From: Pseudomonas sp. R-28-1W-6
Lineage (GTDB): Bacteria; Pseudomonadota; Gammaproteobacteria; Pseudomonadales; Pseudomonadaceae
Direction: 5' to 3'
Assembly: GCF_009799925.1 (NCBI RefSeq)
Contig: NZ_WELK01000002.1
Coordinates: forward strand, 372,001-436,000
DNA: 64,000 nt
A program made the translations under genes and the position numbers. Positions 1-7,112 of this stretch are shown here, in pieces. How positions within the stretch are numbered: the first letter of the stretch is position 1; every line of letters begins with the position of its first letter. Below the pieces are notes generated by a model, which worked only from the letters and a program-made list of their open reading frames with translations, had not been told where the DNA came from and made no database searches.

Positions 1-2
1 TG

Positions 3-509
3 TCCAACGAAACCCCCTGGGGCACCATGAAGTACCTGCAACTGGCCGACAGCCTGGGCCTGCCGCGTGCGGTGTCGGTGCAGAATCCCTACAACCTGCT
101 CAACCGCAGCTTCGAGGTAGGCCTGGCCGAGGTGGCGATGCGCGAACAGTGCGGCCTGCTGGCCTACTCGCCTCTGGCGTTTGGCATGCTCTCCGGCAAG
201 TACGACAACGGCGCCCGCCCGGCAGGCGCACGGATCACCCTGTTCAGCCGCTTCTCGCGCTACACCAATGCGCAATCCCAGGCTGCCTGCAGCCGCTATG
301 TCAGGCTGGCCCAGGAACACGGCCTGGATCCGGCACAGATGGCCCTGGCATTCGTCACTCGCCAGCCCTTCGTCACCAGCAACATCATCGGCGCCACCAG
401 CCTGGAGCAACTGGAAAGCAACCTGGGCAGCATGAGCCTGGAGCTGAGCGAGGAACTGCTGGAGGCCATCGAGGCGATCCACCGCGAACAGCCCAATCCG
501 GCGCCCTGA
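3..509 (+). CDS. NADP(H)-dependent aldo/keto reductase, Tas-like (5' end outside window)
   Basis: This is the C-terminal part of an aldo/keto reductase. The frame is open from the window edge and reads SNETPWGTMKYLQLA, the strand-loop typical of Tas/YajO-type reductases. It continues through VQNPYNLLNR, LAYSPLAFGMLSGKY and an NADP-binding end with FVTSNIIGATSLEQLESN. Family members reduce aldehydes and ketones with NADPH in the cytoplasm; the substrate here is unknown. About half of a typical 345-residue protein is present, so the TIM-barrel start and the catalytic Tyr/Lys/His lie outside. It ends just before a strong terminator. The family call is firm; Tas-like is inferred from the motifs. 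Confidence 0.85.
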   Translation, partial: SNETPWGTMKYLQLADSLGLPRAVSVQNPYNLLNRSFEVGLAEVAMREQCGLLAYSPLAFGMLSGKYDNGARPAGARITLFSRFSRYTNAQSQAACSRYVRLAQEHGLDPAQMALAFVTRQPFVTSNIIGATSLEQLESNLGSMSLELSEELLEAIEAIHREQPNPAP

Positions 510-522
510 TCTTCACGCCAAG

Positions 523-553
523 AAAAAAGCCCGGCATCTGCCGGGCTTTTTTC
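523..553. terminator. Rho-independent terminator between convergent genes
   Basis: The GC stem AGCCCGGC/GCCGGGCT is flanked by A-run and T-run on the two sides. It can therefore end both the aldo/keto reductase (+) and the acyl-CoA dehydrogenase (-). Confidence 0.85.
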
Positions 554-566
554 TGTCAGCGCCGAT

Positions 567-1703
567 TCAGAGCGCGCGACTGATGATTTCCTTCATGATC
601 TCGTTGGTGCCGGCGTAGATGCGCTGCACCCGCGAATCGGCCCAGGCGCGGGCGATCGGGTACTCCAGCATGTAGCCGTAGCCGCCATGCAGCTGTACGC
701 ACTCGTCGATCACCTTGCACTGCAGGTCGGTGCTCCAGTACTTGAGCATCGCTGCGGTCGGCACATCCAGCTTGCCCTGCAGGTGCAGTTCCAGGCAGCG
801 GTCGACGAACACCCGACCGATCTGGATCTCGGTGGCCATCTCGGCCAGCTTGAAGCGGGTGTTCTGGAAGTCCGCCACCGCCTTGCCGAATGCCTTGCGC
901 TCGCGGGTGTAGTCCTTGGTCCACTCGAGCGCGGCCTCGGCCGAGCTGATGGCCAGCAGGCCCACGGTCAGGCGCTCCTGCGGCAGCTCCTGCATCAGAT
1001 AGACGAAGCCCATGCCCTCCTTGCCCAGCAGGTTTTCCTTGGGCACGCGCACGTCCTGGAAGAACAGCTCGGAGGTGTCCTGGGCCTTCATGCCGACCTT
1101 TTCCAGGCGCTTGCCCTTGGCGAAGCCCGGGGTGTTGGCCTCGACCAGGAACAGGCTGATGCCCTTGGCCCCAGCCTTGGCATCGGTCTTGGCGACGACT
1201 ATCACCAGATCGGCAAGGAAGCCGTTGGTGATGAAGGTCTTCGAGCCGTTGATCACGTACTCGTCGCCGTCCAGCACGGCGGTGGTCTTCACCCCCTGCA
1301 GGTCGGAGCCGGTGCCCGGCTCGGTCATGGCGATGGCGGTGACCAGCTCGCCGCTGACCAGTTTCGGCAGGTACTTGTGTTTCTGCTCCTCGGAGCCGTA
1401 ATGCAGGATGTACGGCGCGACGATATCCGAATGCAGGGAGAAACCGATGCCGGACAGCCCCAGGCGCGACTGCTCCTCGATCACCACGGCGCTGTAGAGG
1501 AAATCGGCGCTCATGCCGCCGTATTCTTCCGGGATGTGCGAGCAGAGCATGCCGGCCTCACCGGCCTTGTTCCACAGGGCGCGATCGATGTGACCGTCCT
1601 TCTCCCACTGGGCGTGGAACGGCACGGCCTCCTGCTCGAAGAATTTACGCACGGACTCGCGAAACTGCTCGTGCTCGTGACTGAACAGGGTTCTTGGAAT
1701 CAT
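567..1703 (-). CDS. Acyl-CoA dehydrogenase, long-chain (LCAD/ACADL-like) type
   Basis: This is a flavoprotein that oxidises acyl-CoA to trans-2-enoyl-CoA in fatty-acid or branched-chain catabolism and passes electrons to ETF. At 378 residues it has the full family length. Visible are the N-terminal helical domain, the FAD/substrate motif MTEPGTGSDLQG (about 126-137), ITNG, and the C-terminal helical domain with RKAFGK and QLHGGYGYMLEYPIAR. The usual Glu of the YEGT motif is Ala here (IYAGTNEIM). PQERL near 241-245 supplies a Glu at the alternative position used by LCAD and isovaleryl-CoA dehydrogenases, so the enzyme should be active. It is divergent from the AraC-type gene at 1845, a possible regulator. 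Chain length is inferred. Confidence 0.9.
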   Translation of the reverse strand: MIPRTLFSHEHEQFRESVRKFFEQEAVPFHAQWEKDGHIDRALWNKAGEAGMLCSHIPEEYGGMSADFLYSAVVIEEQSRLGLSGIGFSLHSDIVAPYILHYGSEEQKHKYLPKLVSGELVTAIAMTEPGTGSDLQGVKTTAVLDGDEYVINGSKTFITNGFLADLVIVVAKTDAKAGAKGISLFLVEANTPGFAKGKRLEKVGMKAQDTSELFFQDVRVPKENLLGKEGMGFVYLMQELPQERLTVGLLAISSAEAALEWTKDYTRERKAFGKAVADFQNTRFKLAEMATEIQIGRVFVDRCLELHLQGKLDVPTAAMLKYWSTDLQCKVIDECVQLHGGYGYMLEYPIARAWADSRVQRIYAGTNEIMKEIISRAL

Positions 1704-1730
1704 TGTTACACCTGCATCTGAGTGGTCATG

Positions 1731-1745
1731 GAGTGAGCTTCACTC
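1731..1745. promoter_or_regulatory. Possible operator: inverted repeat GAGTGA-GCT-TCACTC
   Basis: A perfect 6-bp inverted repeat with a 3-bp spacer lies between the divergent acyl-CoA dehydrogenase and AraC-type genes. A binding site for the adjacent regulator is possible, but the repeat is short and could be chance. Confidence 0.3.
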
Positions 1746-1828
1746 TAGGCCAGGCCAGGAGGACTAGACACTGGACACATGCGACAAAAAATAAGACGAT
1801 CCAGCCACTGAATGACCGTTTCACCACC

Positions 1829-1840
1829 AATAAGAATAAT
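1829..1840 (+). promoter_or_regulatory. Candidate Hfq/Crc CA motif over the ribosome-binding site
   Basis: AATAAGAATAAT fits the AAnAAnAA pattern bound by Hfq with Crc in Pseudomonas. It sits 4 bases before the ATG at 1845, where the Shine-Dalgarno should be. A second A-rich stretch, ACAAAAAATAAGAC, lies about 45 bases upstream. Catabolite repression of this regulator is inferred. Confidence 0.45.
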
Positions 1841-1844
1841 TGCC

Positions 1845-2840
1845 ATGCCTGCGACAACCGCCCAGACCCGCATCTGCATCCTCGCCACCGAGGGCGTATT
1901 CGCCGCCACCCTGATGCAGGCGCGCGATTTCTTCCACATGGCCGGCCTGCGCTACAGCAAGCAGCAAGGCCTGGACCAGGCCACCAACTTCCAGATCCGC
2001 GTGGTCAGCCCCGACGGCCAGGCCGTGACCAGCTTCAGCCAGGCCAATATCCAGGTGGATGGCACGCTGGAAGCCGCCGACGTGATCATCCTGCCGGCCT
2101 TCTGGGGCGACTTCGACGAGCTGCGCCAGCGCTACCCGCAGATCATTCCCTGGCTGCGCGAACAGCATGCCGCCGGCGCCGCCCTGTGCGGCGAAGCCAC
2201 CGGGGTATTCTGGATGGCCGAGGCCGGCCTGCTCGACGGCAAGGAGGCGACCACCTACTGGCGCTTCTTCCGCGAATTCGCCGAGCGCTTCCCCAGGGTT
2301 CTGCTCAACCAGGACAAGCACCTGTCGGACGCCGACAACCTGTACTGCGCCGGCGGCGTCACCTCGGCCTGCGACATGTACATCTACCTGATCGAACGCT
2401 ACTGCGGCGCCTCCATCGCCCAGGGCGTGGCCCGCGACATCCTCTACGAGACCCAGCGCAGCTACAGCCCGGGGCGCATCGGCTTCGGTGGACAGAAGCT
2501 GCACCAGGACGTGGCCATCCTGCAGGTCCAGCAGTGGCTGGAAGAACACTTCGCCGAGAAATTCCGTATCGAGGACGTGGCCCGCGAGCACGGCATGAGC
2601 ATCCGCAACTTCATGCGCCGCTTCCAGGCCGCGACCGGCGATAAGCCACTGCACTACCTGCAGCGCCTGCGCATCGAGACGGCCAAGAGCCTGCTCAGCT
2701 CCACGCGCAAGAGCATCAAGACCATCAGCTACGAAGTCGGCTACGACGACGCCAGCTTCTTCGCCCGCCTGTTCCGCCAGCACGCCGAGCTGTCACCCAA
2801 CCAGTATCGCCGGCAGTTCCTGCACAAGGACGGCGCCTGA
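1845..2840 (+). CDS. GlxA-family AraC-type transcriptional regulator
   Basis: This cytoplasmic regulator has an N-terminal DJ-1/PfpI-like (class I glutamine amidotransferase-like) domain, roughly residues 8-200, with the nucleophile-elbow region GAALCGEATGVFWMAEAGLLDG. Two AraC helix-turn-helix motifs follow at about 225-325, with the signature ISYEVGYDDASFFARLFRQHAELSP. In-frame starts exist at 1812 and 1845. I prefer 1845 (MPATTAQTRIC), which gives 331 residues, because the family begins near the first beta strand. No normal Shine-Dalgarno is seen; an A-rich motif, AATAAGAATAAT, occupies that place. Relatives control catabolism of quaternary amines or amino acids; the ligand here is unknown. 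The divergent dehydrogenase is a plausible target. Confidence 0.88.
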   Translation: MPATTAQTRICILATEGVFAATLMQARDFFHMAGLRYSKQQGLDQATNFQIRVVSPDGQAVTSFSQANIQVDGTLEAADVIILPAFWGDFDELRQRYPQIIPWLREQHAAGAALCGEATGVFWMAEAGLLDGKEATTYWRFFREFAERFPRVLLNQDKHLSDADNLYCAGGVTSACDMYIYLIERYCGASIAQGVARDILYETQRSYSPGRIGFGGQKLHQDVAILQVQQWLEEHFAEKFRIEDVAREHGMSIRNFMRRFQAATGDKPLHYLQRLRIETAKSLLSSTRKSIKTISYEVGYDDASFFARLFRQHAELSPNQYRRQFLHKDGA

Positions 2841-2845
2841 AACGC

Positions 2846-2876
2846 AAAAGGGGTTGCCGACTGGCAACCCCTTTTT
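2846..2876. terminator. Bidirectional rho-independent terminator
   Basis: The stem AGGGGTTGCC/GGCAACCCCT has an A-run on the left and a T-run on the right. It lies between the convergent AraC-type regulator and zapE. Confidence 0.9.
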
Positions 2877-2895
2877 CACATCGGCACAGGCCGAT

Positions 2896-3990
2896 TTATG
2901 GCTTGTGCGCCCGCGACAGGAACTCGTGGGACTGCATCTCCAGCAGACGGCTGAGGGTACGCTGGAACTCGAAGCTCAGGCGCCCGCCGGTGTACAGGTC
3001 CTTCAGTTCCACTTCGGCGGAGATGATCAGCTTGACGTTGCGGTCGTAGAACTCGTCCACCAGGTTGATGAAGCGCCGCGCCATGTCGTCCTTGGCCACG
3101 CCCATCTGCTCGACGTTGGCCAGGATCACCGCGTGGTAGATCTTGCCCAGTTCGATGTAGTCGTTCTGGCTGCGCGGGCCGTCGCACAGCTCGCGGAACT
3201 CGAACCAGGCCACGTCGTCGCCTTCCTTGCGCGCCATGATCGCGCGGTTCTCGATCATCAGCGCCTTGTTCTCTTCCACCACGCAGTGCTCGGGCAGCAG
3301 GCTGCGGAAGCTCTTCTCCAGGCTGACCTCGGCCTCGGCATCCAGCGGCCAGTGGAACAGCTCGGCCTGCTCCAGGGCCCGCAGGCGGTAATCGACGCCA
3401 CTGTCGACGTTGACCACCTCGGTGTGCTGCTTGACAAGGGCGATCGCCGGCAGGAAGCGCGCGCGCTGCAGGCCGTCCTTGTACAGACCGTCCGGGACGA
3501 TGTTGGAGGTGGCCACCAGGGTCACGCCATTCTTGAACAGCTCGTCCAGCAGGGTGGCGAGGATCATCGCGTCGGTGATGTCGGAAACGAAGAACTCGTC
3601 GAAGCAGATCACCCGCGCCTCGTCGGCGAAGCGCTTGCCGATGATGGTCAGCGGGTTCTTCTCGCCCTTGAGGGTCTTCATTTCCTCGTGCACGCGCTTC
3701 ATGAAGCGGTGGAAGTGCGTACGCATCTTCTGCGGGAACGGCAGCGCATCGAAGAAGGTATCGACCAGGTAGGTCTTGCCACGCCCGACCCCACCCCAGA
3801 AGTACAGGCCCTTGACCGGCCCCTGGCGCTTCTTGCCGAACAGGCCGCCGAGCAGGCCCGGCTTGCTCTTGGAGTCGGCCACCAGGTCGTCGTACAGGCG
3901 CTGCAGATGACGCACGGCAGTTTCCTGGGCGGCGTCGTGGAAGAAGTCCGGCCGTTGCAGGTCGGCCTGGTAGCGCGCAAGAGGAGTCAT
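2896..3990 (-). CDS. zapE: Cell division ATPase ZapE (AFG1 family)
   Basis: This is an AFG1-type AAA-like ATPase that associates with FtsZ and the divisome in Gram-negative bacteria. Its 364 residues match the family. Walker A is GGVGRGKT at 66-73, Walker B is ICFDEFFVSDITDAM, and sensor regions ATSNIVPDGLYKDGLQRARFLP and RRFINLVDEFYDRNVKL follow. A short insert before Walker A (KPGLLGGLFGKKRQG) is often seen in AFG1 proteins. It lies downstream of trpS on the same strand but is separated from it by an inverted-repeat element, so it is probably transcribed independently. Confidence 0.93.
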   Translation of the reverse strand: MTPLARYQADLQRPDFFHDAAQETAVRHLQRLYDDLVADSKSKPGLLGGLFGKKRQGPVKGLYFWGGVGRGKTYLVDTFFDALPFPQKMRTHFHRFMKRVHEEMKTLKGEKNPLTIIGKRFADEARVICFDEFFVSDITDAMILATLLDELFKNGVTLVATSNIVPDGLYKDGLQRARFLPAIALVKQHTEVVNVDSGVDYRLRALEQAELFHWPLDAEAEVSLEKSFRSLLPEHCVVEENKALMIENRAIMARKEGDDVAWFEFRELCDGPRSQNDYIELGKIYHAVILANVEQMGVAKDDMARRFINLVDEFYDRNVKLIISAEVELKDLYTGGRLSFEFQRTLSRLLEMQSHEFLSRAHKP

Positions 3991-4053
3991 GATGGGAAAT
4001 TCGGTAACAAAAACGGGGCGGTCACTTTAACGACGCACCCCGTGCTTGGCAAT

Positions 4054-4144
4054 CGTAGGTTGGGTTGAGCGCGGCGAAGCCCAACGAACAGTGGCGGCAT
4101 GGCCATGTTGGGCTTCGCCGCTACGCGCCTCAACCCAACCTACG
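4054..4144. repeat. Long inverted repeat (hairpin) between zapE and trpS
   Basis: The left arm begins CGTAGGTTGGGTTGAGCGCG and runs into GCGAAGCCCAAC. The right arm, from about 4107, is nearly its reverse complement (GTTGGGCTTCGC...CAACCCAACCTACG). It resembles the dispersed GTTGGGTT-type intergenic repeats of Pseudomonas. It may act as a transcript-end hairpin for trpS. Confidence 0.7.
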
Positions 4145-4150
4145 CAGCGC

Positions 4151-5497
4151 TTATTCCTGCGGCGCCAAAGCCTCGCGCAGGCGGGCAATACCCGCGTCAC
4201 GGGCCGCGGCATCGGCAAAGGCCGGGCTTTCGCCGACCAGCTCGCCATCCAGCCACAGGCCGAAGCCTTCGCCCTGCTCGCGCACATCCAGCGCCTCGCC
4301 GGACTGCAGGCGCTTGCTGGCCTGGCCCGCCGCCTTGCCATCGGCAAAGGACCTGGACAGCAGCAACTGCTCGCCGGCGGCATCCAGCAGGCGGAAACGG
4401 AAGCTGCCGTCCTCGTCGCGGAAGCTGACGAAGCGCGCGCTCTTGGCCGCCTTCTTCTTGCCGGCTTCGCCGCTCTGCGCCTGGCTGCGGAAGGAACGCA
4501 GGCCCACCGCCTCGCGCAGTTCGCCGAGGAACGGGGTGGCGGTCTTGCGCGCCTTGGCCGCACCCTCGAGGAGGATGTCCTCCAGATCCGCCGGACGCTC
4601 GATCAGCGCGTGGTAACGCTCGCGCGCCTCGCCCAGTTCGTTGTCGAGCAGCTGGAACAGGCGCTGCTTGGCTTCGCCCCAGGCCAGGCCGGCGAGCAGC
4701 TCGGCGCGGAACTCGGCCTGCTGGGCCGGGGTGGCGAAAGCCTGGAACAGGGTGAACAGGTGCGAGTTGTCCGGATCCTTGGCCTCGCCCGGCAGCCGGG
4801 AGTCGGTGACGATGCGGGCGATGGCATCCTTGAGCTGCTTGGCCGAACCGAACAGCGGGATGGTGTTGTCGTAGCTCTTGCTCATCTTGCGCCCATCGAG
4901 GCCCGGCAGGGTCGCCACTTCCTCCTCGATCACCGCTTCCGGCAGGGTAAACAGCTCCCGGCCCTGGCCGAACAGGTGGTTGAAGCGCTGGCCGATGTCG
5001 CGGGCCATCTCCACGTGCTGGATCTGGTCGCGCCCGACCGGCACCTTGTGCGCGTTGAACATCAGGATGTCCGCGGCCATCAGCACCGGGTAGCTGAACA
5101 GGCCCATGGTGATGCCGGCATCCGGGTCTTCGCCCTGCTCGATGTTCTTGTCCACCGAGGCCTTGTAGGCGTGGGCGCGGTTGAGCAGGCCCTTGCCGGC
5201 CACGCAGGTGAGCAGCCAGCACAGCTCGGGAATCTCGGGGATGTCGGACTGGCGGTAGAAGGTCGCCTTGTTCACGTCCAGGCCACAGGCCAACCAGGTG
5301 GCGGCGATCTCAAGGCGCGAACGCTGGATGCGCGCCGGGTCGTCGCACTTGATCAGCGCGTGGTAGTCGGCGAGGAAGTAGAACGAGTCCGCATCGGCCG
5401 CGCGACTGGCGACGATGGCCGGGCGAATGGCGCCCGCGTAGTTGCCCAGGTGCGGGGTTCCGGTGGTGGTGATGCCAGTCAGGATTCGGGTGGTCAT
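4151..5497 (-). CDS. trpS: Tryptophanyl-tRNA synthetase
   Basis: This class Ic aminoacyl-tRNA synthetase charges tRNA-Trp in the cytoplasm. The N-terminal Rossmann fold carries the HIGH-like motif [12 protein letters not shown] near residues 11-22, and the second ATP motif is [15 protein letters not shown]. At 448 residues it is about 110 longer than E. coli TrpS. The extra C-terminal region, after about residue 335, is Lys/Arg/Ala-rich and then folds as a small domain ([21 protein letters not shown]). The length agrees with the P. aeruginosa enzyme as I recall it. It starts at ATG 5497. Confidence 0.95.
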   Translation of the reverse strand: MTTRILTGITTTGTPHLGNYAGAIRPAIVASRAADADSFYFLADYHALIKCDDPARIQRSRLEIAATWLACGLDVNKATFYRQSDIPEIPELCWLLTCVAGKGLLNRAHAYKASVDKNIEQGEDPDAGITMGLFSYPVLMAADILMFNAHKVPVGRDQIQHVEMARDIGQRFNHLFGQGRELFTLPEAVIEEEVATLPGLDGRKMSKSYDNTIPLFGSAKQLKDAIARIVTDSRLPGEAKDPDNSHLFTLFQAFATPAQQAEFRAELLAGLAWGEAKQRLFQLLDNELGEARERYHALIERPADLEDILLEGAAKARKTATPFLGELREAVGLRSFRSQAQSGEAGKKKAAKSARFVSFRDEDGSFRFRLLDAAGEQLLLSRSFADGKAAGQASKRLQSGEALDVREQGEGFGLWLDGELVGESPAFADAAARDAGIARLREALAPQE

Positions 5498-5556
5498 GTT
5501 CGGGTTCGCTTTACTTGAGCCGACTTATGATCTCGCGAGCTAGAGCCAGGCTAGGC

Positions 5557-5669
5557 AAAAACAGGCGAGGAAGCGGAGTTTACTTTGGTAAATGAGCATT
5601 GCTCGTTGAACTCGCCCTTCGGGCCGCGCTGAAGCGCGTCAGCAGCAAGCTGCTTCCGAGCCTGTTTTT
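5557..5669. repeat. 113-bp element bounded by a perfect 10-bp inverted repeat
   Basis: The ends are AAAAACAGGC and GCCTGTTTTT, and the symmetry extends imperfectly inward (GAGGAAGC against GCTTCCGAG). The interior holds GTTTACTTTGGTAAATGAGCA. It lies between the start of trpS and the end of the alpha/beta hydrolase gene, with no coding potential. From memory, similar elements recur in Pseudomonas genomes. A MITE-like or structured-RNA nature is inferred. Confidence 0.55.
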
Positions 5670-5696
5670 AACGACGCATGGCCGACGCGCAGCAGA

Positions 5697-6374
5697 TCAT
5701 AAGCGCGGCTGCACCAGGTCTTTAAGCTCGGGAAGCTTGCCGTGAAAAAAGTGGCCGCATTCTGCCACTTTCAGCAGCTCATGAGGACGTTGCAGCGCCG
5801 CCGACCAGGCGAACACCAGGGCGGGATCGATCACTTCGTCCTGCTCCGGCTGGATCACCGTCAGTGTGGCGCGCTCGGGCAGCTGCTCCGGCGCCTGCAG
5901 GCGCTGCACCGCCGGGGCGACCATGAACAGTCGCTGCGCGCCGGCACCCTGGGCCTCCAGGCGGCCGCCCAGGGCCGCAGCGACGAAGCCGCCGAAGGAG
6001 AAGCCGAACAGGTTCAACGGCAACTGTGGATGCTCGGCACGCAGCCAGCGCGCGGCCGCTTCGGCATCGTCCACTTCGCCGGTGCCCATGTCATGGCTGC
6101 CGGCACTGGCGCCGACGCCGCGGTAGTTGAAACGCAGGGTGCTGTAGCCCATGTCGCGCACCGCGCGCTGCAGGGTGGAGACCACCTTGTTGAGCATGGT
6201 GCCGCCCTGCACCGGGTTGGGGTGGCAGAGCAGCGCCACGCCCTTGGCGTCCGGCACTTCGAGGTAGAGGGCTTCCAGCGGGCCGCACGGGCCATCGAGG
6301 GAGAGAGGGGTTTCGCGGATCAACTGCGGGAACTCCGTGACCCCGGGTCGGGTCGACACGTCTTGGTTAGGCAC
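5697..6374 (-). CDS. Alpha/beta hydrolase of the small dienelactone-hydrolase-like type
   Basis: A 225-residue cytoplasmic alpha/beta hydrolase. It shows an oxyanion-region HPNPVQGGTMLNKVV, LRFNYRGVGASAGSHD, the nucleophile elbow GFSFGGF (Ser) near residue 110, the acid-containing loop QPEQDEVID, and the catalytic His in ECGHFFHG. No ATG is suitably placed. GTG at 6374 (followed by PNQDVSTRPG) or GTG at 6386 are the possible starts. The frame stays open far upstream, but that part is antisense to the next gene. It is divergent from the zapG-like gene with 84 bp between. The substrate is unknown. Confidence 0.85.
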   Translation of the reverse strand: MPNQDVSTRPGVTEFPQLIRETPLSLDGPCGPLEALYLEVPDAKGVALLCHPNPVQGGTMLNKVVSTLQRAVRDMGYSTLRFNYRGVGASAGSHDMGTGEVDDAEAAARWLRAEHPQLPLNLFGFSFGGFVAAALGGRLEAQGAGAQRLFMVAPAVQRLQAPEQLPERATLTVIQPEQDEVIDPALVFAWSAALQRPHELLKVAECGHFFHGKLPELKDLVQPRL

Positions 6375-6458
6375 AACGCACAACACGGCTCGCAAGCGGT
6401 ATACAGCGCGGTTTGGAGCCGCTACCGTAAAGCAAAGCCGTATAGAGAGGAAGGACTC

Positions 6459-6893
6459 GTGGAACAGACGATATCGCCCTGGTTGCTCACCGCCATTGCC
6501 CTGCTGGGCGGCGTCGCCATCGGCTTTGCCCTGGCGCGCCTGCTGCCCAACGCCGCGCCCAGCCGTACCCAGCGCCAGCTGGATGAAATGCAGCAGCGTT
6601 TCGACTCCTACCAGAGCGAAGTGGTGACCCACTTCAACACCACCGCCAGCCTGGTGAAGAAGCTCACCCAGAGCTACCAGGAAGTGCAGGAACACCTGGC
6701 CGACGGCGCCAACCGCCTGGCCCTCGACGAACTGACCCGCCAGCGCCTGCTCGCCGCCCTGCAGGCCGAAGACGGCGGCGAAAAACGCGAACGCCTGACC
6801 CCGCCGAAAAGCAACGAAGCACCCAAGGACTACGCCCCGAAAGCGCCGGATGCTCCGGGCACGCTGGACGAGACCTTCGGCCTCAAGCGTTGA
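6459..6893 (+). CDS. YhcB/ZapG-like inner-membrane protein (DUF1043)
   Basis: This 144-residue protein has one N-terminal transmembrane segment (about 7-27, WLLTAIALLGGVAIGFALARLL) followed by a coiled-coil region with the family pattern QRQLDEMQQRFDSYQSEVVTHF and ASLVKKLTQSYQEVQEHLADGA. A disordered Pro/Lys-rich tail ends in TFGLKR. E. coli YhcB/ZapG links cell-envelope growth with division. The start is GTG 6459, preceded by GAGAGGAAG at good spacing; upstream codons in frame have no ribosome-binding site. A strong terminator follows. Confidence 0.9.
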   Translation: MEQTISPWLLTAIALLGGVAIGFALARLLPNAAPSRTQRQLDEMQQRFDSYQSEVVTHFNTTASLVKKLTQSYQEVQEHLADGANRLALDELTRQRLLAALQAEDGGEKRERLTPPKSNEAPKDYAPKAPDAPGTLDETFGLKR

Positions 6894-6912
6894 TCTGCGA
6901 CTAACCGCCGAG

Positions 6913-6942
6913 AAAAAGCCCCGCCAATGCGGGGCTTTTTTA
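6913..6942 (+). terminator. Rho-independent terminator after the zapG-like gene
   Basis: AAAGCCCCGC, loop CAAT, GCGGGGCTTT, then a T-run. Confidence 0.9.
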
Positions 6943-7002
6943 TTGGACGCGACACGAGCCAAGTACGGGCACTCAGCCCGCTGTCGCCAGGGCCCAGGGC
7001 TC

Positions 7003-7028
7003 TTGCAGGAGCGGCTTCAGCCGCGAAG
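7003..7028. repeat. REP-like palindromic element
   Basis: GCAGGAGCGGCTTCAGCCGCGAA contains the imperfect palindrome GCGGCTTCAGCCGC. This is the core of the common extragenic palindromes of Pseudomonas. Confidence 0.6.
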
Positions 7029-7070
7029 CCTGACACGCCCTACGGATAGTGCCGCCACCAACCGCACACA

Positions 7071-7098
7071 AAAAAGCCCCGCATGAGCGGGGCTTTTA
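7071..7098 (-). terminator. Rho-independent terminator after cysNC
   Basis: On the minus strand, TAAAAGCCCCGC, loop TCAT, GCGGGGCTTTTTT follows the cysNC stop codon within 15 bases. Confidence 0.88.
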
Positions 7099-7112
7099 TG
7101 ACCACCATAGGC

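Noticed and set aside
6375..6962. N-terminal extension of the alpha/beta hydrolase
   Set aside because: It would be antisense to the zapG-like gene. The hydrolase fold is complete from 6374.
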